Source of the DNA: Albugo candida
Taxonomy: Eukaryota; Oomycota; Peronosporomycetes; Albuginales
Reading direction: 5' to 3'
Length of the DNA stretch: 64,000 nucleotides
Assembly (NCBI GenBank): GCA_040437565.1
Contig: JBDOQK010000028.1
Coordinates: 248,001-312,000 of the forward strand
Notes under the pieces: model-generated
The model's database searches: none
Told to the model about the DNA's origin: nothing
What the model saw: the letters and a program-made list of their open reading frames with translations, nothing else
In this document: positions 33,738-44,230 of the stretch, piece by piece
Position numbering within the stretch: the first letter of the stretch is position 1
Layout of the letters: the number at the start of each line of letters is the position of its first letter
Position numbers and translations under genes: made by a program

Positions 33738-35249
33738 ATGACATTATCCGCTATAATACTAGCTGAATGCTCAGACTGGGCACGACTAGCCGCTCTTATA
33801 CAAGAAGATCCTTCAAAAGCGCAGGAAATCGATGATTTTGGCATGATGCCATTGCATTGGACATGCACAGATCGCGATACACCACCTCATGTCACCCAAA
33901 TACTGATCGATGCGTACTCGGACGCGCTCTGTATCACAAATAAAGGAGGTCTCATTCCGCTTCATATAGCTGTAAAGGCAAATGGACATTTTGAGAATTT
34001 GAAGCTGCTTGTGACTGCCAATGATCTCACTATCTGTCAAGAAACTTTAGCAGGAGAGACTCCAGCGGAATTAGCCAGTTTATCGAAAGCAACACCACAA
34101 GTACTGAATTATCTCTTAAAAGCGGAAAATGAAGTACGGAGTCTTGGAAAGGCTCCACCTCGTCAGTCCAAATTTAATTTTGATCCAGTGGAAACTATCG
34201 ACAGCACCTTCAGTCGAATAATGAGCCAGTCTGATCTATTTTCGGGACAATTCCCGCCCTGCTGGAAGTTAGATAAAAGATGCAAAATCTGCCTTCTGAA
34301 GTTCAGTTATTTCAAAAGTCGGCATCACTGTCGAAATTGCGGTGAATCGGTATGTAACACGCATTCAAATAAGCGAATTCCGCTGCAGCGAATCGGTCTG
34401 GTATCCCCACAACGTGTATGCATCCTTTGTTACGATAATCTTCGTACCGATGAACAACCTTCAGCCGTTGTCAACATATTTGCCAATCGAAATACGAATG
34501 GACCAAGTGAAATGATCTCATCCGATGAACCACTCTCCAATCCGCGTCCGCGATCCCAAACATCAAATTCGGCTGATACCTATGGTGACATGAAGCAACA
34601 AGTCAGAGAGTTGGAATCGCACGTCAAAGAGCTGATTGAGTGCAAGGAAAAAATCCAAAATGCTGTTGAAGAGAGCAATCGGAAAATTCGTCATGCGATC
34701 GAAGCAAGACGGCTGCATGAATGCAACGTCACTCAGATGCAAAATGACACTGAAATTGATATAAATCGAGTTCTCTATATTGATGACACCGAAGAAAAAA
34801 TGTATGGTAGCGATGAGGAAGATTCAAATACTACCAACGATGGAGAAAGAATTTCATACCCCACGCAAGGATTCGATAGTACAGACATCGCACATACTTG
34901 CAATCTGCTCGGGCTTGCCCACTATGAGAAGGGCGAATTTGTGAGTGCAATTCTTGAATTTCGCAAGTCTATATCGCTGAGTGGAAAGAACGCCGATGTA
35001 TGGTTCAACCTCGCCAGAGTCTTATATGAGACAAAAGAACTTGAAGATGCTGAAAGTGCTGTACAAAAAGCCCTTACTTTTGATCGATCATCCTATTTGG
35101 CTCTTTCACTTCTAGGAAAAATCCTGCATGCGCGTGGTGACCACGATCGATCTATTGCGACGTTCCGTGATGCATTGGGTCTGATCAATGCCGGTCAAGA
35201 TTTTGATAGTGAAGGTGAGGATGTTGGGTCCACTACAGTCGGATGGTAG
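33738..35249 (+). CDS. Ankyrin-FYVE-TPR protein
   Basis: This is a single-exon frame of 503-504 residues with three kinds of module. Residues ~1-130 form about three to four ankyrin repeats (GMMPLHWTCTDRDTP, GGLIPLHIAVKANGHFENLK, GETPAELASL). Residues ~175-235 form a FYVE zinc finger: W-x-D-like WKLDKRCKICLLKF, the R(R/K)HHCR core in RHHCRNCGESVC, and RVCILCYDNL, with eight zinc-binding Cys/His visible. A coiled coil follows (~280-330). The C-terminus has TPR repeats (CNLLGLAHYEKGEFVSAILE, DVWFNLARVLYETKELEDAE, LALSLLGKILHARGDHDRSI). The FYVE domain predicts binding to PI3P on early endosomes; the other modules are protein-binding. An acidic tail ends the protein. No introns are needed. Confidence 0.88.
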   Translation: MTLSAIILAECSDWARLAALIQEDPSKAQEIDDFGMMPLHWTCTDRDTPPHVTQILIDAYSDALCITNKGGLIPLHIAVKANGHFENLKLLVTANDLTICQETLAGETPAELASLSKATPQVLNYLLKAENEVRSLGKAPPRQSKFNFDPVETIDSTFSRIMSQSDLFSGQFPPCWKLDKRCKICLLKFSYFKSRHHCRNCGESVCNTHSNKRIPLQRIGLVSPQRVCILCYDNLRTDEQPSAVVNIFANRNTNGPSEMISSDEPLSNPRPRSQTSNSADTYGDMKQQVRELESHVKELIECKEKIQNAVEESNRKIRHAIEARRLHECNVTQMQNDTEIDINRVLYIDDTEEKMYGSDEEDSNTTNDGERISYPTQGFDSTDIAHTCNLLGLAHYEKGEFVSAILEFRKSISLSGKNADVWFNLARVLYETKELEDAESAVQKALTFDRSSYLALSLLGKILHARGDHDRSIATFRDALGLINAGQDFDSEGEDVGSTTVGW

Positions 35250-35559
35250 AGGTAAGGTAGCCAGCATCTGACCACTTAAATCGAAAAACGCATGTAGAAG
35301 AAAGCATGCAGAATAAATGTGAATACATGATAGAATTGTAAGATATCGACAACTGCCTTATACTTAAATGCCTCAGCATATGATGAAGCTTGTTGCATCG
35401 AGGTGGTTGGACACTTAAGAGGAGAACCACATGGCAGAGCCAACTGCAAACGCACATTTTATCGCGATATGTGTCAGAATCTGATTAAATCAATTAGGCT
35501 TGATACCCTTTCCGCTCTGTAGAGATGAATGCCCTCGATGAGTAGCAATCTCGCGTGAT

Positions 35560-35659
35560 NNNNNNNNNNNNNNNNNNNNNNNNNNNNNNNNNNNNNNNNN
35601 NNNNNNNNNNNNNNNNNNNNNNNNNNNNNNNNNNNNNNNNNNNNNNNNNNNNNNNNNNN
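35560..35659. other. Assembly gap without visible overlap
   Basis: 100 N upstream of the cyclophilin gene. Unlike most gaps in this window, the two flanks share no sequence that I can see, so real bases are probably missing. Confidence 0.8.
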
Positions 35660-35687
35660 GCGCTGCCTATACTTTATTTTTTTCACG

Positions 35688-36551
35688 ATGCTACCAACAA
35701 GGACTTTGGCACACAATAATGTGCGCTATGTTTGGCTAAAGAAACTTATTTTTCTTCTCTTATGCGTCACGTTCACCGCATACTTGACATCCGTCCATCT
35801 GTACATGAATCTTCCAGAAAATGACACTGTGATTACTTCAAATCCAATTTCAGCTGACGATAGTCACAAAATGCTCAGTACCGAGCCAAAATTGAATGAA
35901 ACAAGTCACACATGGGAAAGAAAGTCGTTTCGAGATTATGTGTGGATGGAAATTGCTATCGACGATGTTATAATCGGCCGAATCACCGCCGAGGTATGAA
36001 TTGGACCCTCAATTTTTGATGGACTAAGTGCTTTGTAGCTTTTCACAGATTTAGTACCGAAAACAGCAAAGAATTTCAAATTATTGACAACGGGGGAAAT
36101 GGGCTCCAACTTCTCCTACAGCAACAGCAAATGCCATCGAATTTTGAAGGGATTTATCGTCCAATGTGGAGATTTCACGGAAGGTAACGGATATGGCGGT
36201 CGAAGTATATACGGCTCGAAATTCGGTTTGTACTGTGCTATTTTTTTTTTATGCTTCCACCTATCTGATTATTATTTGTGATGCGTAGATGATGAACCGA
36301 ATGGGTTGCGCTTGAAGCACTCGAAAAGATATGTCCTCCAGATGGCGAATTCAGGAGCGAATACTAACGGAAGTCAATTTTGTATCATGCTCGGACCTGC
36401 ACCTCACCTGAATGGAAAACATGTTGTTTTTGGAGAAATTATTGATGGTTTTGAAGTTGTAGATAAAATGGAGGCTGCCGGGGTTGATTACGATGGAGAT
36501 CCTACATCTCACACGGTCAAAATCCTTAGAGGTGGCCAAGTAGAAATATAA
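35688..36551 (+). CDS. Membrane-anchored cyclophilin-type peptidyl-prolyl isomerase
   Basis: This gene has three exons, join(35688..35993, 36039..36225, 36289..36551), and encodes 251 residues. It begins with a basic stretch and one hydrophobic helix (residues ~19-37, [20 protein letters not shown]), a type II signal anchor that places the enzyme in the secretory lumen. The cyclophilin domain follows: [55 protein letters not shown] with the catalytic Arg, [20 protein letters not shown], and [20 protein letters not shown]. The usual QFFI is QFCI, and the Trp that precedes DGKHVVFG and binds cyclosporin is replaced. The fold and isomerase activity are likely, but inhibitor binding is doubtful. 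The start lies 28 bp after an assembly gap. Confidence 0.88.
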
Positions 36552-37349
36552 TCGCTATCAGAACTTGTCATTCATATTCTGCTCTCATACAGATATTCTT
36601 TCTTACAGCTGCATCTTATAAAAAATTGCACACGAAAGCGACAATTTTTGGCATGAGTTGAGCCTGCAAAGATACCAATGTCTTTGAGCCCCGTGCAGGT
36701 CATACGGCTACCCGCTGTATCGCCGCTATGAGAGTCTTTTGCTTACGTTGGAAGTCGACCGCAATGCTATCGCAAGTGTGGGAAACGCCATCGACGTACT
36801 GTTGCATCTAGATGATGCTTACTTCCAATGGATGCCACACACCCCACTTGCCTAGGAAAATGTAGATAGACTTACGTTCAATCAAGTGTATATAATCATC
36901 AAGTAGGTATTTCGAGCGTGCTTCATAACGTTCAGTCAAATAGACGTCGTTATGAGTGATTGATTCTGAGAAGGCAAGTAAGTGACTTGCACGTCGACGA
37001 TTCCAAGCACTTCTCTCATTACATTCTTCCAAGAACTAATTCACACGTCAAATATTACCCAGCGTAAACCGTTTCTACTGAAACAACTTTGATGCTTGCT
37101 GATTAGTGGCAGTCATCTGTCGATACCGCGTGCGTTGTACACCCATACAAGTACATTGCACACATTGATTATACTATCTAACGATACGTACGTCTTCTCT
37201 GGTGCAACCATCCAATTGATTTCGGAATCCATGTCTCTCATTTGCATGCTGTGACAGATACATTTCGAATAAATTCACCTTCATTGATAGAGAGCTGGCC
37301 AGACTATTCGACAATCCTGCTTGCCTGAACTATCAGCCCCTATATCGGG
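36552..37349. other. Intergenic stretch, nothing recognised
   Basis: About 800 bp after the cyclophilin stop. Only short chance frames are seen on both strands, with no RNA gene, repeat or protein similarity that I can support. Confidence 0.5.
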
Positions 37350-38330
37350 AATTTATTATACGCTTCAGTCTCAATTTTAATAGACACTCCTTCAGTGTCC
37401 ACCTTGACACCTTTTATAGTTTCTTCCTCTTTCACACACATCTTCGGCTCCACGGGCTTTAGTTTGACTCCCTCTCCATAATTTGCTGCAGCTTGATTTG
37501 GTCGCCCTGATGATTATTAAAGGTGCCATCCAATTGATTTGATGCTTATATATTTTCATTCCGTTTGGTCCGTAGCTCTCTCCAAAATCTTCAGTCTTTG
37601 ACGTCAGTAGGCAAATCCAAAGCATTACACCGGGTACTTGCGCAGTTTTTCCGAGAAGATTTAGAGGTGTAGCCATACTCTATTGTATCACGACCATACA
37701 TGCACGGTCTACCAACTCCAATTTCAGTCCTTTCAAGTGTGCGCTGTCGAGAGCTGATTTCAGAAGTTTTTATTATGGAGTTGATAGAGTAGAATTACAA
37801 TCTACAAAAATGTTTAGTGGGTGATGAGCAATAGCATTTTCCGTTTCGTACTGGAGTTCCAGATCTGGACCTTTTCGTGTTGCAAATAAAACAGGCCTTG
37901 GAGATGCTTCCTGAACACATTCATTTGGGTATTTCTTGCAGCTAATTACGGATTGGTTGATTGTTCCTCCACACATGATTTTGAACATTCCAAAGTCAGT
38001 ATCGCCTTCTATTCGACTTCCTTTGGTTGTTTATTCTGATCCATTTTCACTCCAACTTACTATGGCGTATTCCTTAGAATTCAAAGCACACACCTCTCTC
38101 TTTGCATCTCCGTATTTTCCATGCGGGTGACTCGTACTTGATTCTCCAAATCTTTGCTGTAGTGAGACAATTCGCACGATCGGGTCCGCCAATTTGTAGT
38201 TTGATTCTGCTAATGCGTCGGCTACTTGCGCATTGTTATTATTCAGCAGAGCGGTCTCGCTCACTCGTGGGGCTTGTGTTTGCGGAGGAGAAGCCGGCGG
38301 AGCGAGCACATGACGTAAGCCCTCCAAAAC
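37350..38330 (-). pseudogene. Decayed minus-strand gene of unknown family
   Basis: One minus-strand reading frame has protein-like composition over about 650 bp but is interrupted by several in-frame stops, and there is at least one change of frame further on. Blocks that look coding include YKLADPIVRIVSLQQRFGES, REVCALNSKEYAIVSWSENG, GDTDFGMFKIMCGGTINQSV, ISCKKYPNECVQEASPRPVL, LVDRACMVVI, TPLNLLGKTAQVPGVMLWIC and VEPKMCVKEEETIKGVKVD. The spaced Cys residues and the lack of introns suggest a secreted or surface protein, but I do not recognise the family. Alternative explanation: sequencing errors in a real gene. It lies at the edge of the gene-poor region. Confidence 0.45.
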
Positions 38331-38399
38331 GCTTCACATTGGCTGGCGTCAGTCCATTGCTTCATGTTATTCGAGCAGCTCATCGTTCATGAAGAAGAG

Positions 38400-39156
38400 A
38401 AAGGATATGTACACATTCTAAGCTGCACTAGTCTTTTAGCAGAAGCGTGTGATTCTTAGCGACCTCAACAGACGGAAACCGTTAGTCGGACCTGTTGGAG
38501 TCCAATTGTGTGGAAAGAATGCTTTCTCATGATCGGATTTAACAAAGGTGCTAGCAATCGGGTTTTTCATGAAAATTGACATTGCTCTGTCATTGTATTG
38601 AATGTATCATCTAATACAGTATCCGTAACTCAAGTAGACGTTTGCCAGCAAATTTCTCATCATTTATAGAGCGGCATGCGTCATCTAAGCGCGTTGATGT
38701 GATTAAACAGTGCAGCTAAGTTAGATGAGGCACATTCACCCATATTACACGTTCATTAGTCCAACGTATCTTGTACTCAAAATGACTACTCATGAATATT
38801 GATGTCGACTCTTTAATAGATTCGAATTGATCTACACTAGCGTCCTGATGCAAGCAAGAGTTCTTCGAATTTCTCATTTCGCCTCTTTCCTTAAACTGGG
38901 CGTGCTTACAACTTTGGTCTCGAACTTCGCGTCACTGGACGCTATGTCTCTTAGCTAGCTGATCGTTGGTATCTTTAGCACTGCAAATGACATTACAATT
39001 TTACCCACTTGGGCTTTATGACCATTTCAGCATCCGACTCGATGGAGGATGGGACCTGCAGTGAAATCACGACTTAATCATATCTCACCCAAACTCAATC
39101 AGCATATCGACGGCGATGTCGCCTTTTCTCCCCTTTTCTTGACCTTTATGAACACA
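38400..39156. other. Intergenic stretch, nothing recognised
   Basis: AT-rich sequence with stops in all frames. I see no gene, RNA or repeat before the left arm of the inverted repeat begins. Confidence 0.5.
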
Positions 39157-39519
39157 TCATTACAGTAATGTTCACAAATTGCATTAATATCCCACATAAT
39201 GTCTTCCTTTCGACTCAATAAACGTTTCCTTTATAAAGTCTCTATTGGCTGGTCATTTTGTGCCAGCTCACTCTTGAATTGGTCAATTCCCATCTGGCTT
39301 TTCTAATTTATATCCGGGCTTTATAACGATACTAGGAATTACTATAGGAATCGGAGACGCGAATTTCCTGCTAAGAGACTCAATATAATGCTGTTCTTTT
39401 TCTTCTGTCGTATTCTTTCATCTTCGATGCTTAATACTCGGACTGCTTTGATTCTCACTAGCAAATTAACCAACGATGAACACCCGACAAACAACAGCAC
39501 AAACTCGCGACTCAAACCT

Positions 39520-39672
39520 GCGAATATGCTTCGCGTTGGCGGAGTGTAGCAGAGCTGCTATACCTCTTTGCCAGAGGAAGTCTATCTGCTCGAAGAGCAG
39601 TTTAGTTTATGAAGAGAACTCGACCTAACGAGTCAAGAAGCTTCAGAGCTTAAGGTCCTTTTTCAAGGAACC
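39520..39672. repeat. Cluster of about seven small hairpins
   Basis: Successive perfect or near-perfect palindromes with short loops occur back to back: GCGAA..TTCGC (39520-39534), AGCAGAGCTGCT (39548-39559), CCTCT..AGAGG (39563-39577), CTGCTCGAAGAGCAG (39586-39600), CTCG..CGAG (39619-39632), AAGCT..AGCTT (39638-39651) and AAGG..CCTT-like near 39652-39672. The same cluster is mirrored at 43715-43867 in the other arm. Such density suggests a structured RNA or a recombination/replication element. No known RNA family was recognised. Confidence 0.6.
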
Positions 39673-39708
39673 TAACGAATCAGGGAATCGACAACACAAA
39701 GTGCACAA

Positions 39709-39808
39709 NNNNNNNNNNNNNNNNNNNNNNNNNNNNNNNNNNNNNNNNNNNNNNNNNNNNNNNNNNNNNNNNNNNNNNNNNNNNNNNNNNNNNNNNNNNN
39801 NNNNNNNN
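39709..39808. other. Assembly gap in left inverted-repeat arm
   Basis: 100 N. The flanks do not overlap. The right arm has a gap at the equivalent position (43506-43605), which suggests a hard-to-assemble site in both copies. Confidence 0.85.
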
Positions 39809-40198
39809 GATCAAAAGGATTGCATTGAGAAGCTTTCGTTGCAGCTAAGAACGATTCTATCAGAGCTGGAGGATCGAACAATCATCCTCACAAAAGTTCA
39901 AACCGAATATCAGTACGCTGTACGACTACTTGAAGAATATCAGCAACAGCTGAAGCAAGTCTCAGCCAGCAGTACTATCGTTACAAAGCACCCTGATACC
40001 AACATTGATTCACCAAACTTATGTAAGAAGCTTTGCAAAGCACTACGACTAGAAAATGACGAAGTACATCGCAAAGCGGATGGATTGCGCGCAACCGTTG
40101 AGCTTGTTCGAGTGATCCAACGCCCTGTACGGGTCTGCTCGTTTCTCGCTGAGGGTGCAATGCCACTGATCTCGGAAATCTCAAAGATGCATATCTGA
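39809..40198 (+). pseudogene. Partial copy of the coiled-coil gene (left arm)
   Basis: After the gap, the plus strand reads DQKDCIEKLSLQLRTILSEL, then LTKVQTEYQYAVRLLEEYQQ and LCKKLCKALRLENDEVHRKA, identical to the minus-strand copy in the right arm. At the arm boundary (40103) the two diverge. This copy continues into a short unrelated stretch and stops at about 40198, whereas the right copy goes on with HLQRQIHQPMVSKKQ. This one is therefore probably a truncated duplicate. The family is unknown; heptad-like spacing predicts a coiled coil. Confidence 0.5.
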
Positions 40199-41004
40199 TG
40201 ATGCTTTATTAACGGTCGACGCTTCACGCTCCATGCAACCTGGGAGCTAACATCTGTACCTGATTGCATTTATCTCGCTGTAAAGTTATATGTTCCATAC
40301 TGCCAAGTAACAGCACGGCTGTCGGCTTCAACGCTAGCTCTGCATGCCGAATGGTAGCTGTGGTTGTGAAATACCTGTGCCAGGAACCGGTGATCTATTT
40401 GAGCAAGACCGAACTCAGAATGAGTGGGGATACACTTAAGCCTACGCTTAATGCTGAGCTATGGAGAGAGGAAAAGCGAAAGATCTTAACATCTCTTTTC
40501 AAACATTGCTACGTAGCCGGACGACTCGAGAAGAAACGGGATGTAAGCGCAGCTATCTCGACGCCATCACCGATCTCATGGAAGTCCAACCTAGCTTCAC
40601 CGAGTAGCTGGTATGCATGATGTCAAGCCTGGTGACTGCGTTGCCGAAATTGGTCTGATTGTATGAATGGAGTCACTCTAGCAGTATTATCCAAGTCTAA
40701 GGCGCCTGCACCGTGAAAAGATATCAAATTCATCAATTTACCGGCGTCTCCGCGGTAGTGAAAGCTTCGAAACAGGAAGGTGGATAGCACAGACCGCATT
40801 CCACCAAACCGAGCTTATGCCTGAACTTCTTAAGTGGCAATGCAGCGTAAATAGTTGTTTTTAAGTATCTAGATGACGTAGTGCTGCTTGTGTTGGGACA
40901 CACGTGAAAGCTGAAGGAAGTGACAGTTGCCGTAGCTTTCCATGTCAATATGTCTACCTCTTCTCGGCTCCGTGACACTAAAGCTGTAACACGCCATAGG
41001 CTTA
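40199..41004. other. Spacer of inverted repeat, no clear gene
   Basis: Only short frames on both strands. The frame at 40264-40620 (+) has no recognisable domain and is not supported by composition or neighbours. Confidence 0.4.
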
Positions 41005-41069
41005 GTGTCGAGGTCAAAGGTATCGTACACAATGTGTCGAGGTCAAAGGTATCGTACACAATGTGTCGA
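41005..41069 (+). repeat. 29-bp tandem repeat (2+ copies), re-seen at 41274-41338
   Basis: A 29-bp unit (begins GTGTCGAGGTCAAAGG) is present twice head-to-tail plus a partial third copy (GTGTCGA). The second appearance at 41274 is the contig overlap across the gap and not an independent array. It is a small minisatellite. Confidence 0.8.
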
Positions 41070-41173
41070 TGCCTATATGACGCTTTGAAGTCGATTTTTC
41101 ACGTACTGCATATCCACCCAAGTCTCGTCCAGCTATCCAGCGGAACCGTTGCTGTAGGTTAATTACAAATGAC

Positions 41174-41273
41174 NNNNNNNNNNNNNNNNNNNNNNNNNNN
41201 NNNNNNNNNNNNNNNNNNNNNNNNNNNNNNNNNNNNNNNNNNNNNNNNNNNNNNNNNNNNNNNNNNNNNNNNN
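41174..41273. other. Assembly gap flanked by identical 169-bp ends
   Basis: 100 N. Bases 41005-41173 equal 41274-41442. The tandem repeat at the start of the overlap probably prevented the contigs from being merged. Confidence 0.88.
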
Positions 41274-41442
41274 GTGTCGAGGTCAAAGGTATCGTACACA
41301 ATGTGTCGAGGTCAAAGGTATCGTACACAATGTGTCGATGCCTATATGACGCTTTGAAGTCGATTTTTCACGTACTGCATATCCACCCAAGTCTCGTCCA
41401 GCTATCCAGCGGAACCGTTGCTGTAGGTTAATTACAAATGAC

Positions 41443-42640
41443 GACTACATCTGGTCTGATGCGAGATCCTGTCAGTTCAAATGTTAACAACATCTCTGAC
41501 TCGTTCTCGATCCTTATCACGGTAATCGCTGCCTCGTAACACGTTTCTAGCTTGTCCTCTGTGCTCACGGCTGTAGGTTGGCTCTCTGTAGCTACGTTGG
41601 GGACGGTCCTTCGAATGAACTATTCTTACAAATGCGGGCGTATATAGTAGCTTCAATGAGGTGACCTAAACGATGGGCTGTATAGGGGCAGACTCATCTG
41701 AGATAAGATGGTATATGATCCATTTATTCGAGATTTAACGCGTCTTTTTACCTTCTTGCTACCTACTGTGTCGTTAGCACAGTTCTGCTTCATATTGTTG
41801 GCGGCATTTAGAAGGGGAAAGCCGAGAGGGGTGAGTCTCAGTCGAGAGAAGCTGCTCTAATCTCTCTTCATGAGAGTAGCTCGCAAAATAGGGGAATAGG
41901 TAGCCGTCCAAACAGTCTTGACTTGGTGATGTTAACTCCGTCCGCGCTCTGTAGATATAATGCGCACATATCGAAGACCTAAAATCGGTCCCTAACGTTC
42001 TTCATCGGCAAAAGAGGTGCCGGGGAAAGAGTGTACGGTCCTCGTCACTGATATCTCCATGCAATTCTCTGAATACCCCGCTGATAAGGTGGACGGTGCC
42101 ACTGGCTATATTAATTACGTTTCTCAGGGAGTAGAAGTAAAGTCTGCTAGATGAGTCTGTGCATCGCATCTATACAGACCTTACGCGGTGCTTTTTTGGG
42201 TATTTAGGGGGTCTCTAATATGGTGGACATCTAGAAAATATTTACGTCTGCACGCTGATCGAAGCATTTTGATGCTCTCAAATAGTCACCGCATATAACA
42301 GCGTGACGAGCATGGAAAGATCAGCGATGTCCATTCCACGTATACCGCAAGATAAATTTGCTTCTCAGTAGCAGGGCAACTGGTGAGCGAGAAGTGACTT
42401 AGTGGTGTGGAATCTCTCAAAGCAATTGGGTGCAATTGCACTTGGCGTTTGTCAAGCGCCTAACTCCAGGCTGCGCTACAAGGAGAACTTGCGGAGCTCA
42501 TTCACTGCGGCTCTTATGTTCTATGTCTCGTTGATCGCTATATATACTCTCACAGCTATTCTTAGTCGATTGCTGTACATCGAGTAAGCTCGCTTTAAGG
42601 CGTCTGTATTGCTAAGTGAATTCTCTAGATGCCTAGGCAA
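41443..42640. other. Spacer of inverted repeat, nothing recognised
   Basis: About 1.2 kb with stops in all frames apart from short chance frames. No RNA gene or protein similarity seen. Confidence 0.45.
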
Positions 42641-42642
42641 TT

Positions 42643-43690
42643 TTATATAACAGATATAAAGATAAAACGCATTTCGTAAAATACCTGTGTGAGATGATAA
42701 CATGTCCTCTCACTGATACTCCTGTATTGTGGTAACTTCAAGCCACAACAATAGTAGAGTCTGGCCGTGTGAATGATGTAAAATTGTCCAGAACTACCAG
42801 CCAAAAGAGGTGGCCATTCAACCAGAACTAAGATCGGAGATGCACTTGCATTTTTACTTACCTGCGTCGGACCCGCAGCAATGTTCGTCGACTCCTGATA
42901 AATCCACCAAATGATTCTTTCGTTGCGAGTTGATCCAGAGCCGTTGCAAACCGCATTATTGCTGAACGGCAAGTACTAAGTAATACTAGGATCGGACTTG
43001 CACTTACACTCTTCTTACCGGTATCAACCGGCACCGACTGTCTATCATCGCGGAGAGAATCCATCGACAATGGAACACGACGAGATTTTGTTGGCAATCT
43101 AATTGGAAAAAGAATTCTAATCAATTAAAAAGAATATTAGCTCTTCCTACTTCCTACATTGATTGTTTGTTTTTTCGATACCATAGGTTGGTGTATCTGA
43201 CGCTGCAAGTGCTCAACTGTTGCGCGCAATCCATCCGCTTTGCGATGTACTTCGTCATTTTCTAGTCGTAGTGCTTTGCAAAGCTTCTTACATAAGTTTG
43301 GTGAATCAATGTTGGTATCAGGGTGCTTTGTAACGATAGTACTGCTGGCTGAGACTTGCTTCAGCTGTTGCTGATATTCTTCAAGTAGTCGTACAGCGTA
43401 CTGATATTCGGTTTGAACTTTTGTGAGGATGATTGTTCGATCCTCCAGCTCTGATAGAATCGTTCTTAGCTGCAACGAAAGCTTCTCAATGCAATCCTTT
43501 TGATCNNNNNNNNNNNNNNNNNNNNNNNNNNNNNNNNNNNNNNNNNNNNNNNNNNNNNNNNNNNNNNNNNNNNNNNNNNNNNNNNNNNNNNNNNNNNNNN
43601 NNNNNATATCAATTCCGTAAATAGGAGTTCCCCTTTTGATCTGTCAGAGACACGTGCCTTGTCAAGGCGTCTCAGATCTTGTGCACTTTG
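42643..43690 (-). CDS. Putative multi-exon coiled-coil protein (right arm), exon limits uncertain
   Basis: Reading the minus strand from about 43690: a segment RRLDKARVSDRSKGELLFTE precedes the gap (43506-43605). After it comes a coiled-coil exon (LQLRTILSELEDRTIILTKV, EYQYAVRLLEEYQQQLKQV, LRATVEHLQRQIHQPMVSKK) ending near 43150. Further down, exon-like pieces follow: LPTKSRRVPLSMDSLRDDRQ ending at a GTAAGT donor near 43010, and another ending in a GTAAGTAAA donor near 42864. I could not make all phases agree, so the gene may be partly decayed. No known family was recognised; the long heptad region predicts a coiled coil. It lies in the right arm and its inner flank. Confidence 0.4.
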
Positions 43691-44230
43691 TGTTGTCGAT
43701 TCCCTGATTCGTTAGGTTCCTTGAAAAAGGACCTTAAGCTCTGAAGCTTCTTGACTCGTTAGGTCGAGTTCTCTTCATAAACTAAACTGCTCTTCGAGCA
43801 GATAGACTTCCTCTGGCAAAGAGGTATAGCAGCTCTGCTACACTCCGCCAACGCGAAGCATATTCGCAGGTTTGAGTCGCGAGTTTGTGCTGTTGTTTGT
43901 CGGGTGTTCATCGTTGGTTAATTTGCTAGTGAGAATCAAAGCAGTCCGAGTATTAAGCATCGAAGATGAAAGAATACGACAGAAGAAAAAGAACAGCATT
44001 ATATTGAGTCTCTTAGCAGGAAATTCGCGTCTCCGATTCCTATAGTAATTCCTAGTATCGTTATAAAGCCCGGATATAAATTAGAAAAGCCAGATGGGAA
44101 TTGACCAATTCAAGAGTGAGCTGGCACAAAATGACCAGCCAATAGAGACTTTATAAAGGAAACGTTTATTGAGTCGAAAGGAAGACATTATGTGGGATAT
44201 TAATGCAATTTGTGAACATTACTGTAATGA
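43211..44230 (-). repeat. Right arm of the ~1-kb inverted repeat
   Basis: Reverse complement of 39157-40103. It includes the mirrored hairpin cluster at 43715-43867 and the longer version of the coiled-coil exon. It keeps bases 43606-43678 that are missing in the left arm's gap. Confidence 0.85.
43506..43605. other. Assembly gap in right inverted-repeat arm
   Basis: 100 N at the position equivalent to the left-arm gap. No long overlap between flanks, though CCTTTTGATC occurs on both sides, which would allow a 10-bp overlap. Confidence 0.8.

Larger units (their letters stand above)
39157..40103 (+). repeat. Left arm of a ~1-kb inverted repeat
   Basis: From 39157 to 40103 the sequence reappears in reverse complement at 43211-44230, with only one mismatch noted (40096). 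Both arms are broken by a 100-N gap at the equivalent place; the right arm retains about 73 bp that the left arm lacks. The arm contains a small-hairpin cluster (39520-39672) and part of a coiled-coil coding region. The spacer between arms is about 3.1 kb. It could be a recent inverted duplication, the ends of a mobile element, or a chimeric assembly. Confidence 0.85.

Noticed and set aside
41005-41338. 29-bp direct repeats as a CRISPR array
   Set aside because: Units are head-to-tail with no spacers, and the surrounding genes are eukaryotic with introns. The second set is just the contig overlap.
39157-44230. Inverted repeat as terminal repeats of a known transposon
   Set aside because: No transposase, target-site duplication or recognisable family signature was found between or beside the arms, so it is reported only as an inverted repeat.
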